35,883 bases of DNA from a bacterium (GTDB lineage Bacteria > Bacillota_I > Bacilli_A > RF39 > UBA660), in contig JAQXRJ010000031.1 in NCBI GenBank assembly GCA_029218465.1, positions 1-35,883 on the forward strand, in the 5' to 3' direction. Numbering within the stretch: the first letter of the stretch is position 1; each line of letters begins with the position of its first letter. A model generated the notes under the pieces. The model was not told where the DNA came from and did no database searches. It worked only from the letters and a program-made list of their open reading frames with translations. This document shows, in pieces, positions 8,516-17,548 of the stretch. Made by a program: the position numbers and the translations under genes.

Positions 8516-9418
8516 ATGTTAATAATTGGGTCTCATGTTTCATTTAATAAAGATGAACAGCTTTTAGGGAGTTTAAAAGAAGCATTAGAGTATGGTGCGA
8601 ATACCTTTATGTTTTATACAGGTGCTCCTCAAAATACTAAAAGGATTCCTATAAATGATTTATTAACTTTTAAGGCACTTGAATTAATGAAAGCTAATGG
8701 TATTGATTATTCTAAAGTAATAGTTCATGCTCCATATATAATTAATCTTGCTAATAAGAAAGATTTAGATAAGTATGAATTTTCTGTTAGATTTTTAACT
8801 GAAGAAGTTGAAAGATGTGAACAACTTGGAATTAAATATATGGTACTTCATCCTGGAAGTCATGTGGGAGAAGGTGAAAATACTGGTCTTTCTAATATAA
8901 TAAATGGGCTTAATGAAATAATAGCGAATACTGATATTGAAAATAATTCTGTTACTATACTTTTAGAGACTATGGCAGGTAAAGGAACTGAATTAGGTGT
9001 TAATTTTGATCAAATAAAAACAATAATAGATAATATTAAGAATAAAAATAGAATTGGTGTATGTATGGATACATGTCATTTAAATGATTCTGGATATGAT
9101 GTTAGTAATTTTGATTCTATTTTAGATGATTTTGATAAAAAAATTGGACTTAATTATTTAAAATGTATTCATATAAATGATAGTAAAAATAATATAGGCG
9201 CTCATAAGGATAGACATGAAAATATAGGATTTGGATATATTGGCTTTGATAATTTAATAGATATAATTTATAATCCTAAAATTGAATCTATTCCTAAAAT
9301 ATTAGAAACTCCATATATTGAGAAATATCCTCCATATAAAGAAGAGATAGAAATGATTAGAAATAGAGACTTTAATCCAGAATTAAAAGAAAATATAATA
9401 AAAAAACAGCTTAGCTGA
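8516..9418 (+). CDS. nfo: Endonuclease IV (AP endonuclease)
   Basis: IGSHVSFNK, VIVHAPYIINLAN, YMVLHPGSHVGEG, ILLETMAGKGTELG, RIGVCMDTCHLNDSGYD, HINDSKNNIGAHKDRHENIGFGYIG. ORF-track start at 8399 overlaps the prepilin gene; ATG 8510 or 8516 is likely. Confidence 0.95.
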   Translation: MLIIGSHVSFNKDEQLLGSLKEALEYGANTFMFYTGAPQNTKRIPINDLLTFKALELMKANGIDYSKVIVHAPYIINLANKKDLDKYEFSVRFLTEEVERCEQLGIKYMVLHPGSHVGEGENTGLSNIINGLNEIIANTDIENNSVTILLETMAGKGTELGVNFDQIKTIIDNIKNKNRIGVCMDTCHLNDSGYDVSNFDSILDDFDKKIGLNYLKCIHINDSKNNIGAHKDRHENIGFGYIGFDNLIDIIYNPKIESIPKILETPYIEKYPPYKEEIEMIRNRDFNPELKENIIKKQLS

Positions 9419-9425
9419 TTTTTTT
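9401..9425. terminator. Bidirectional intrinsic terminator between convergent nfo and DUF2624-like gene
   Basis: AAAAAACAGC-TTA-GCTGATTTTTT; both stop codons lie inside the hairpin. Confidence 0.75.
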
Positions 9426-9665
9426 CTTTAAGTCTAAATATAACATATATAATTTGTTAAATGTGTCTTTTTCTAAAACTTCTTTTAATTCATTAATAAG
9501 TTCTTTAGGATTTCCTTTATAAAACTCTCTCCAATAATTTTTGGCATACACATATAAAATTTTTGAATCTTTTTTACTTATATTTATATTTTTTTTCTTT
9601 CCAAACTTTATAATATCATCTTCAGTTAATTTATTTATATAGTCTTTGATAATAATTTCGTACAT
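9411..9665 (-). CDS. DUF2624-like small protein (YqfT family-like)
   Basis: 84 aa, INKLTEDDIIKFGKKKNINISKKDSKILYVYAKNYW resembles DUF2624; neighbour of nfo as in Bacillus (yqfS-yqfT); minus-strand RBS aggaggaaa upstream. Confidence 0.7.
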   Translation of the reverse strand: MYEIIIKDYINKLTEDDIIKFGKKKNINISKKDSKILYVYAKNYWREFYKGNPKELINELKEVLEKDTFNKLYMLYLDLKKKIS

Positions 9666-9734
9666 TTTTTTCCTCCTATGAAAATATATGCAATAAGTTT
9701 TAAAATATTAGGTAAACTAATATTGGTGATTGTT

Positions 9735-11777
9735 TTGAAAAAAAATAATATTAAAAAATCTAAGACTAAAAAAAACAAAAGTATCAGTAATAGAAGATTA
9801 ATTTTTCTTGCTATATGTATAGTTTTTTGCTTTACATTAATATCTATATATTTATCAAAATTAATACTTATTGATGGTAAAAGATTTAAAGTTTCTTTAA
9901 AAGAAAAACAAGAACAAATAATTTATTCAGATAGTGCGCCTAGAGGAAGAATATATGATAGAAATCATAAGCTATTAGTTGATAATAAAGCTATACCTAT
10001 AATAGTTTATAATAAGAGTAAAAAGATTTCATCAATGGAAGAAATCAAATTGGCACATAAAATTTCAAAGATAATTGATGTTGATTATGAAAATCTATCA
10101 CTAACTAATTTGAAAGAATTTTGGATTATTCAAAATAAAGAAAAAGCTAATTCTAAAATAACTGAAGAAGAATGGACAAAATTAAAAAATAGAAAACTTA
10201 ATCAAGATGATATATATAACTTAAAAATTGATAGAATCTCTGAAGAAGATTTAAGTATATATAATGATTCTGATAAAAAAACTGCATATATTTATTATTT
10301 AATGAATAAAGGTTATTTTTATGATGAGAAGATTATTAAGAATAATGCAAGCGATAGTGAATATGCGTATATTGCAGAGCATAAAGATGAGTTAAATGGT
10401 TTTGATGTTTCATATACTTGGGAAAGAGTTTATTTATATGGCGACACTTTTAGAACAATGCTTGGTAATATTTCTTCAATTTCAGCTGAAAATAAAGAAG
10501 AATTTTTATCAAAAGGCTATAAATTGAATGATATAGTTGGTGTTAGTTATTTAGAAAAACAATATGAGAGTATATTAAAAGGCTCTAAAAGTAAGTATAA
10601 ATTAGAGAATGGCATTAGAACTTTGATAGAAGAAGGAAGTCGTGGTAATGATATTGTTTTAACAATTGATATAGAACTTCAACAAGAAGTAGAAAGAATA
10701 TTAAAAGAGCAAGTTATTATTGCTAAAAAGCAATCTTCTACTAAATATTACAATAGAAGCTATGTAGTAATACAACAACCTAATACAGGGGAAATACTTG
10801 CAATGAGTGGTATTCAAGTTGTTAAAAATAATAACGAATATAAAACATATGATGTTACTAGTGGTATAGTTACTAATCCAATGACAGTTGGAAGTGCAGT
10901 AAAGGGTGCTTCTATGATTGTTGGATATTCTACAAACGCAATTAAAATCGGAGATGTTATGACTGATAATTGTGTAAAGATTTTTTCTAAACCCGCTAAA
11001 TGTTCATGGACTAAATTAGGCAATTTAGATGATATAAATGCACTTGCATATTCCTCTAATATTTATCAGTTTAAAACTGCTATGAAAGTTGATGGACATA
11101 ATTATGTATATAATGGTAAATATACAGCTAAAGAATCAACTTTTGATACTTATAGAAAAGTATTTAATGAATTTGGACTTGGTTCTAAAACTGGTATAGA
11201 TTTACCTGTAGAAAGTATTGGAAACATTGGTAAGAGTACAAGTGCTGATTTGCTTCTTAATTTTGCTATTGGACAATATGATACATATACAACAATGCAA
11301 TTATCACAGTACATGAATACATTCGCATCTAATGGAAATAGGTACGCGCCTAGATTGTTAAAAGCTGTATATGATGGAAGCAAAGATGATTTATCAACTC
11401 TTCTATATGAAGTTGAGCCTGTATTATTAAATAAAGTTAATGTAGATATTAAATATATTCAAAGAGTTCAAAAAGGGTTTATTGCGGTAGTTAAATATGG
11501 AACAGGTAAAAACATAATGGGTTCCATAAATAAACCAGCAGGAAAAACAGGTACAAGTGAATCTTTTTTAGATACTAATAATGATGGTATAGTAGATACT
11601 GAAACACTGTCTAATGCCTTTGTTGGATATGCTCCGTATGATAATCCGGTTATGACTATCGCTGTTACTTCTCCTGATTTAGTTGATCCAAAAAGTGGTA
11701 CAAACTCTAGAAGTTATGCTAATCATAAAATATCAAGATTAATTTCTGAAAAGTTTTTTGAACTTTATAATGGCTAG
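9735..11777 (+). CDS. Class B penicillin-binding protein (transpeptidase, PBP2/SpoVD/PbpI-like)
   Basis: N-terminal TM; SAPRGRIYDRN dimerisation motif; SAVK (SxxK), SSN (SxN), KTGTSE (KTG) active-site motifs. Likely TTG start at 9735 after ggtgatt. Confidence 0.9.
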   Translation: MKKNNIKKSKTKKNKSISNRRLIFLAICIVFCFTLISIYLSKLILIDGKRFKVSLKEKQEQIIYSDSAPRGRIYDRNHKLLVDNKAIPIIVYNKSKKISSMEEIKLAHKISKIIDVDYENLSLTNLKEFWIIQNKEKANSKITEEEWTKLKNRKLNQDDIYNLKIDRISEEDLSIYNDSDKKTAYIYYLMNKGYFYDEKIIKNNASDSEYAYIAEHKDELNGFDVSYTWERVYLYGDTFRTMLGNISSISAENKEEFLSKGYKLNDIVGVSYLEKQYESILKGSKSKYKLENGIRTLIEEGSRGNDIVLTIDIELQQEVERILKEQVIIAKKQSSTKYYNRSYVVIQQPNTGEILAMSGIQVVKNNNEYKTYDVTSGIVTNPMTVGSAVKGASMIVGYSTNAIKIGDVMTDNCVKIFSKPAKCSWTKLGNLDDINALAYSSNIYQFKTAMKVDGHNYVYNGKYTAKESTFDTYRKVFNEFGLGSKTGIDLPVESIGNIGKSTSADLLLNFAIGQYDTYTTMQLSQYMNTFASNGNRYAPRLLKAVYDGSKDDLSTLLYEVEPVLLNKVNVDIKYIQRVQKGFIAVVKYGTGKNIMGSINKPAGKTGTSESFLDTNNDGIVDTETLSNAFVGYAPYDNPVMTIAVTSPDLVDPKSGTNSRSYANHKISRLISEKFFELYNG

Positions 11778-11821
11778 ACTTTTAATACTTATTATGATAT
11801 TATTTATCTATCAAAATTATG

Positions 11822-11856
11822 CACTTAATTTACTAATGTATATTTAAGTGTATTTT
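11822..11856 (+). terminator. Weak putative terminator
   Basis: CACTTAA...TTAAGTG followed by tatttta. Confidence 0.4.
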
Positions 11857-11876
11857 ATTATTTAGGATGTGAAAAT

Positions 11877-12713
11877 ATGAAGTCTATAGTTAAGATTAAT
11901 GATAAAAATAATATAAGTTATTATTCTAATAATTGTGACGGATTTATTCTTGGATTAAAAGGCTTTTCAGTTGATTATGAAGAATTTACTATTTTAGAAA
12001 TTGAGAATTTAGTTAATACTTATAGCAAAAAAGACATATTTATTTCTATTAATAAAAATATATTTAATGATGAGCTTGTTTTACTTAAAGAATCTTTAAT
12101 GAAATTATCAATGTTAAATATAAAAGGAATTTTATTTTATGATATGAGTATTCTTTATCTAAAAAATAAATATAGTATAGAAATAGATTTAGTATGGAAT
12201 CAAACTCATATGGTCACAAATTATAATACATGTAATTATTATTATAATAAAGGTGTTAAATATGGGTTTATATCAGGAGAATTAACTATTGATGAGATTT
12301 TAGAAATTAACAATAAATCAGATATGAAATTTATGACTTTAATAATAGGCCATCAAATTATGTCTCATTCTAAAAGAAAATTATTGACAAATTATTATAA
12401 AAGCATTAATAAAGAATTTGATAATAAGGAGAAATATATTTCTGAAAAAACGGGTAGTTATATTGTAAAAGAAAATGAAACTGGTACTACTTTTAAAACA
12501 AATGATATAGTAAATGGAATAATTTTTATAGATAAGCTAAAAAAGTTAGATTATGTTGTTATTGATGAGGATTTGATTGATAAAGAAATAATTAAGAAAT
12601 TACTAATTTGTGTTTATAAAAACGATATTGAGAATAGTATTGAACTTATTGGAGATAATACATCTTTCTTTAATAAGAAGACGATCTATAAGGTAAAGAA
12701 GGGTACTAAATGA
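11877..12713 (+). CDS. trhP1: U32-family protein, TrhP1 (YrrN)-like, tRNA hydroxylation
   Basis: TIM-barrel-like pattern (GILFYDMSILYLKNKY, DLVWNQTHMVTNYNT...) and 4-bp overlap with a clear TrhP2/U32 gene, as in Bacillus yrrN-yrrO. Confidence 0.7.
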   Translation: MKSIVKINDKNNISYYSNNCDGFILGLKGFSVDYEEFTILEIENLVNTYSKKDIFISINKNIFNDELVLLKESLMKLSMLNIKGILFYDMSILYLKNKYSIEIDLVWNQTHMVTNYNTCNYYYNKGVKYGFISGELTIDEILEINNKSDMKFMTLIIGHQIMSHSKRKLLTNYYKSINKEFDNKEKYISEKTGSYIVKENETGTTFKTNDIVNGIIFIDKLKKLDYVVIDEDLIDKEIIKKLLICVYKNDIENSIELIGDNTSFFNKKTIYKVKKGTK

Positions 12714-13903
12714 TGAAAAGAATAGAGTTACTATCTCCTGCAGGAGATTTAGAAAGACTAAAAATAACGCTTTTATATGGTGCTGATGCAGTATATATTG
12801 GTGGGAAAGATTATAGTTTAAGAGCTAATGCAACAAATTTTAGCATAGATGAAATAAAAGATGCTTGTGTTTTTGCTCATTCTTTAAATAAAAAAGTTTA
12901 TTTAACTCTTAATATTGTTTTTCATAATGAAGATATTGATGGAGTAGATCAATATATAAAAAAAGTAGTAGAAGCAGGAATAGATGCTTTTATAGTAAGT
13001 GATCCATTTATAATTAGTCATATAAAAAGTAAGTATAATGTTGAGGTTCATCTTAGTACTCAATCTTGTACAACGAATAAATATAGCACGTTGTTTTTTA
13101 AAAATGAAGGAGTAGATAGAATTGTTCTTGCTCGTGAATTATCAAAAAAAGAAATAGAAGAAATAATAAAAGAAACAAATGTAGATATAGAAGTTTTTAT
13201 ACATGGTGCAATGTGTACTTTTTATAGTGGAAGATGTTGTTTATCAAATTATTTAACTAATAGAGATTCTAATAGAGGAGGATGTTCTCAAGTATGTAGA
13301 TTTGCTTTTGATATAGAAAATGAAAAACAAAAATTTACTATTGCTACTAAAGATTTAAATATATCAAACTATATAAAAGATTTAATTGATATTGGAGTTT
13401 CATCTTTAAAGGTTGAAGGAAGAATGCGTTCTATTTATTATTTAGCAACTGTAATAGGAACTTATAGAAAAATAATAGATGCTTGTTATGATAATAAATT
13501 AACTACTGACTATTTACAAGAACAGCTTAAAGTATTAAATAGAGTAGCAAATAGAGAAACTTCTACTCACTTTTTTGATAAGGAAGCAGATTATTCTGAT
13601 CAATATTATACTGGCAGACAGGAACTATCTAATCAAGATTATCTTGGAATTATAATTAGTTATGATAAAGCTAGTAAAGTTTTAACTTTAATAGAGAGAA
13701 ATTATTTTGAAAAAGGACAGGATGTAGAAATATTTACACCAAATGGGGATGTAATTAAGTTTAGTATTGACGAAGTATATGATGAAGATTTAAATCCAAT
13801 TTCAGTTGCAAGACATCCAGAACAAATAATTAAAATAAAGTTAGATACTAATATTAAAATAGATAAATATTCAATGATGAGAGTAGGTGTGTTAAATGAC
13901 TAA
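12713..13903 (+). CDS. trhP2: U32 family protein TrhP2 (YrrO)-like, tRNA 5-hydroxyuridine synthesis
   Basis: ELLSPAGDLERLKITLLYGADAVYIGGKDYSLRANATNF, VEVHLSTQSCTTN, FIHGAMCTFYSGRCCLSNYLTNRDSNRGGCSQVCRF. Confidence 0.93.
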   Translation: MKRIELLSPAGDLERLKITLLYGADAVYIGGKDYSLRANATNFSIDEIKDACVFAHSLNKKVYLTLNIVFHNEDIDGVDQYIKKVVEAGIDAFIVSDPFIISHIKSKYNVEVHLSTQSCTTNKYSTLFFKNEGVDRIVLARELSKKEIEEIIKETNVDIEVFIHGAMCTFYSGRCCLSNYLTNRDSNRGGCSQVCRFAFDIENEKQKFTIATKDLNISNYIKDLIDIGVSSLKVEGRMRSIYYLATVIGTYRKIIDACYDNKLTTDYLQEQLKVLNRVANRETSTHFFDKEADYSDQYYTGRQELSNQDYLGIIISYDKASKVLTLIERNYFEKGQDVEIFTPNGDVIKFSIDEVYDEDLNPISVARHPEQIIKIKLDTNIKIDKYSMMRVGVLND

Positions 13904-14987
13904 TTTATCAAAATATGCATGTAGTAATACAGATGCGATAAGACTTTATAATGAGATAGAAGACATAAGACCTGCTTTTTTTCATGATTCTGATAGGATA
14001 ATTTATTCTCCATCTTTTAATAGATATATCGATAAAACACAAGTGTTTTCGTTTAAAGATAATGACCATATAACAAAGAGAATCACACATGTAATAATGG
14101 TTAGCAAAATATCAAGAACTATAGGAAGACTTCTTAATTTAAATGAGGATTTAATAGAAGCTATTGCACTTGGACATGATGTAGGACATTGTCCCATTGG
14201 ACATGTTGGAGAATCTTTTTTAAATAAAATAGCAAATAAGTATCTAAATGAATCATTTATGCATAATATACAAAGTGTAAGAAATTATATGTATATAGAA
14301 AATAATGGTAAAGGTTTAAACCTTACCATTCAAGTGTTAGATGGTATAATGTGTCATAATGGAGAAGTGCTTAATAATATTTATGAACCAGTAAAGAAAA
14401 CAAAAGAAGATTTTTTGAAGGAATATAACAATGCTTTGATAGATAGGGATGTCTCTTTAAAGATGAGACCAATGACTCTTGAAGGCTGTGTAGTTAGAAT
14501 AAGTGATGTTATTGCGTATATTGGCAAAGATATTGAAGATGCAATAAGACTTAATATTATTAAAAGAACTGATATTCCATCAGACATTGTTGAAATTTTA
14601 GGTAATAATAATAGGGATATTGTCAATAATATAATATTGGATATAGTAAAAGAAAGCACTAACAAACCATATATAAAGATGAGTAGTAAAGTATTTCATG
14701 CGGTTAATAAATTAAAAGATTTTAATTATAAAAACATTTATTATAAGGCAAATACTAAAGAAGGAGGGAATTATTATAATCATGCATTTGAAGATTTGTT
14801 TAACAAATATTTAGAAGATTTGAATAATAGTAATATAGATAGTTCTATATATAAAAATTTTTTATCACATATGAATGAAGATTATAAAAATGGTACAAAA
14901 AACGAGAAGATTGTAATAGATTATATAGCAGGAATGACAGATGATTACTTTATAAATGAGTATAATAGGTTATTAAACTGTAAGTAA
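13896..14987 (+). CDS. dGTPase-like HD-domain dNTP triphosphohydrolase
   Basis: FHDSDRIIYSPSFNRYIDKTQVFSF...ITHVIMVSKISRTIGRLL...AIALGHDVGHCPIGHVGE; HD motif of the Dgt family; overlaps the end of trhP2. Confidence 0.85.
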   Translation: MTNLSKYACSNTDAIRLYNEIEDIRPAFFHDSDRIIYSPSFNRYIDKTQVFSFKDNDHITKRITHVIMVSKISRTIGRLLNLNEDLIEAIALGHDVGHCPIGHVGESFLNKIANKYLNESFMHNIQSVRNYMYIENNGKGLNLTIQVLDGIMCHNGEVLNNIYEPVKKTKEDFLKEYNNALIDRDVSLKMRPMTLEGCVVRISDVIAYIGKDIEDAIRLNIIKRTDIPSDIVEILGNNNRDIVNNIILDIVKESTNKPYIKMSSKVFHAVNKLKDFNYKNIYYKANTKEGGNYYNHAFEDLFNKYLEDLNNSNIDSSIYKNFLSHMNEDYKNGTKNEKIVIDYIAGMTDDYFINEYNRLLNCK

Positions 14988-14993
14988 AAACAA

Positions 14994-15022
14994 TTGACAA
15001 AAATACCGTTATGTAGTATCAT
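14994..15022 (+). promoter_or_regulatory. SigA-type promoter of greA
   Basis: TTGACA (14994-14999) - 17 nt - TATCAT (15017-15022). Confidence 0.75.
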
Positions 15023-15052
15023 TATGAGGAATTTGCAAAAGAGGTGTTCAAA

Positions 15053-15523
15053 ATGAAAGAAAAGAAGATTTACTTAACTCAAGAAGGTTTTGAAGAACTT
15101 AAAAGTGAGTTAGATGTTTTAATAAATGTAAAAAGGCCTGAAAATATACAGGCAATTAAAGAAGCGAGAGCATTAGGAGATTTATCGGAAAATGCAGATT
15201 ATGACGCTGCAAAAAATGATCAAGCTGAAATTGAAGGAAGAATAAAGAAAATTGAAAAAATGCTTGAGAATGTTGAAATAATAGAGAAACCTAATTGCGA
15301 TAAGGTTGGACTAGGCACTACTGTATCAATTAGATATGTAGATGATGAAGATGAAACTGATGAATATAAAATTGTTGGTAGTCAAGAAGCAGATCCATTT
15401 GAAAGTAAAATATCTAATGAATCTCCAATAGCTAGGGCTATTATGAATAAAAGAGTTGGAGATATAGTTGATGTTGAAAGTCCTAATGGAGTTTATCAAA
15501 TAGAAATAATAGATATAAAATAA
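15053..15523 (+). CDS. greA: Transcription elongation factor GreA
   Basis: YLTQEGFEELKSELDVLINVKRPENIQAIKEARALGDLSENADYDAAKNDQAEIEGRIKKIEKML. ATG 15053 preceded by gaggtg. Confidence 0.96.
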   Translation: MKEKKIYLTQEGFEELKSELDVLINVKRPENIQAIKEARALGDLSENADYDAAKNDQAEIEGRIKKIEKMLENVEIIEKPNCDKVGLGTTVSIRYVDDEDETDEYKIVGSQEADPFESKISNESPIARAIMNKRVGDIVDVESPNGVYQIEIIDIK

Positions 15524-15529
15524 TCAATA

Positions 15530-15562
15530 AATAAGAGATGAATAAGAAAACTCTTATTTTTT
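15530..15562 (+). terminator. Intrinsic terminator after greA
   Basis: AATAAGAG...CTCTTATTTTTT. Confidence 0.75.
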
Positions 15563-15643
15563 ATTTACAATAATAAAAGATGTGTTATACTTAATGTGAA
15601 TATAGATATTATTTAATAATAAGGGTTAGGAGATGAATAGACT

Positions 15644-15967
15644 ATGAGTTTTTTTAAGAATGATGTTGGAAGACCATCAAATAAAACATTAGAAAAAAGA
15701 AGACTTGTCTGCTTTTTAGGAGTAATACTAGTAATATTATTAATAGTTGGGATAGTTATGTATTTTAAAAATTCAAATTTATCAGATGATGAAATTTCTG
15801 GTTCTGGAATGAATGTAACAATTAATTCAGATGATGATGATATCGAAGACATAATAGATCCAAAAGATGATGAAAACTTAAATGAGATAGATATTGTATT
15901 AGAAAATGAAGATGATAATCTTGAATTTAAAATAGACGATAATGAATGGGATGAGTGGGATGAATAG
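15644..15967 (+). CDS. Small single-pass membrane protein with acidic extracytoplasmic tail, unknown
   Basis: TM VCFLGVILVILLIVGIVMYF, then ~60 aa D/E-rich tail ending EWDEWDE. Confidence 0.75.
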   Translation: MSFFKNDVGRPSNKTLEKRRLVCFLGVILVILLIVGIVMYFKNSNLSDDEISGSGMNVTINSDDDDIEDIIDPKDDENLNEIDIVLENEDDNLEFKIDDNEWDEWDE

Positions 15968-17222
15968 AAGAATAACTAAATTTTTATTTATAATTGCAAT
16001 ATTGATTAGTTTTGGATTTTGTAGTAATGTAAGTGCAGAGTCTTGTAAAAAAACAACAATGTATGCTAGAAGAGATAGTATCTTAAGAAAAAGATATAGT
16101 AAAAATAATAAAGCAGATAATATTGTAAATGATGGAATAGTTGTTGCTGTTGTAAAGGGTACTAAATTAAAAGTTGAAAAATGTCCTAATGAATATTACT
16201 ATAAAGTTAAAATTGATAGTTCAGATAAAATAAATAAAAATAATTATTTAAGTGATAAAGAAGGGTATATTTTGAAAACTAATTTATCTGAGGATTTTGT
16301 TGAGCAGGATAAAAAAGAAGATAAATCATTAAAGGTTTCAGAAAAAACTCTTATTGCAAGAAATGCTGTTTATTTGTATAAAATATCAAAAAATAATAAT
16401 AATAAAATAAAAATTAAGTATCCTACTGTCGATGCATTAAATGAAAATAAAATTACTGTTAAATATAATAATATAATTTATCCAAATCCCGATAAAACTT
16501 TAAATAATAAATTTAATGATAATGCTTGGAAAAAGGATTATTATAAAAGTACAGAAACGGGAAAAAAGTTAAAATTAGCCGCAAAAGATGCATTAAGAAT
16601 GACAGGATACAATTTTCTTGTAAAAGGTAAAACTAATACTAGTGGAGTGTATTATATGTCTTGCTCTGGGTTTGTTGATTCTATAATGAAAGCTACATTT
16701 AGAGTAAGAACATATAAATATAAAACAAATCCTGAACAAAAACAATTATTTTGGGTTAGTGACTATGTTAAAACTAATTCTAATAAGTATTATGATATGA
16801 GCTCAGAAAATGAAAAAATGTTCTATAAAGTAAAAGAGATAAATAATAAATCTAAATCTCAAAAGATGGCAACAACTTATATGCAAACAGGAGATATTTT
16901 AGCTGGTAATAGTTATCAAGGTGAAGGACACGTAATGCTATATATTGGAGATGGAATTATTGTTCATTCTACCGGTTTAACTACAGATGCAGATGTAGAA
17001 AATGGTTTAAGAATAGATTTTGCAAATAAGGGATTTAAAAATGTTAAAGAGAACTATTATACTTTATTAGGCAATAGATTTGATAAATCAATTAATTTAG
17101 TAAGATTAAAAAAAGGAATTGCAAAAGCAAAAAGAAAATTTGTCTTATCATCAGATAAAACAAAAATATTTAAAAAGGATCTTAATAAAAATCAAAATAA
17201 TAATCAATCTTCGCCAAAATAG
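15960..17222 (+). CDS. Secreted NlpC/P60-like cell-wall endopeptidase with N-terminal SH3-like region
   Basis: Signal peptide MNRRITKFLFIIAILISFGFCSNVSA; YYMSCSGFVDSI (catalytic Cys) and GDILAGNSYQGEGHVMLYIGDGIIVHST (His). ATG 15960 overlaps the upstream stop. Confidence 0.75.
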   Translation: MNRRITKFLFIIAILISFGFCSNVSAESCKKTTMYARRDSILRKRYSKNNKADNIVNDGIVVAVVKGTKLKVEKCPNEYYYKVKIDSSDKINKNNYLSDKEGYILKTNLSEDFVEQDKKEDKSLKVSEKTLIARNAVYLYKISKNNNNKIKIKYPTVDALNENKITVKYNNIIYPNPDKTLNNKFNDNAWKKDYYKSTETGKKLKLAAKDALRMTGYNFLVKGKTNTSGVYYMSCSGFVDSIMKATFRVRTYKYKTNPEQKQLFWVSDYVKTNSNKYYDMSSENEKMFYKVKEINNKSKSQKMATTYMQTGDILAGNSYQGEGHVMLYIGDGIIVHSTGLTTDADVENGLRIDFANKGFKNVKENYYTLLGNRFDKSINLVRLKKGIAKAKRKFVLSSDKTKIFKKDLNKNQNNNQSSPK

Positions 17223-17285
17223 AAAAAAATATGTATAATTGTTTTGAATAATTGCTGCAAGTTAAAATATATATATATAAAGTGT

Positions 17286-17311
17286 AAGCTAGAAAAATTT
17301 TCTAGCTTTTT
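17286..17311 (+). terminator. Intrinsic terminator
   Basis: AAGCTAGAA-aaatt-TTCTAGCTTTTT. Confidence 0.85.
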
Positions 17312-17431
17312 AGTCGACTTTTTTTAGTAAGTTATACTTGTATAGAATAAACGATAAAAACTATGCATATTTATTCAACATCTAATAGTGAAATTTATTT
17401 TTTTAGATAAATTGTTTTATTAAGGTGCGAT

Positions 17432-17494
17432 AAAGCGTTGAATAATATAAATAATAAAAAAAGAATCATGTATTAAATCTTTAACGCTTTTTAT
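17432..17494 (+). promoter_or_regulatory. Possible long-loop hairpin/attenuator upstream of Ank-AAA gene
   Basis: AAAGCGTT (17432-17439) and AACGCTTT (17483-17490) followed by ttattgtttt. Confidence 0.4.
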
Positions 17495-17548
17495 TGTTTT
17501 ATATGGACATTTGTGATAGCATATTACTCATCGAAAGAGGGAACTTTT

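Noticed and set aside
17223-17548. Possible tRNA or structured RNA gene in the intergenic gap
   Set aside because: No cloverleaf, no T-arm GTTCRA consensus or CCA; only terminator-like hairpins are visible.
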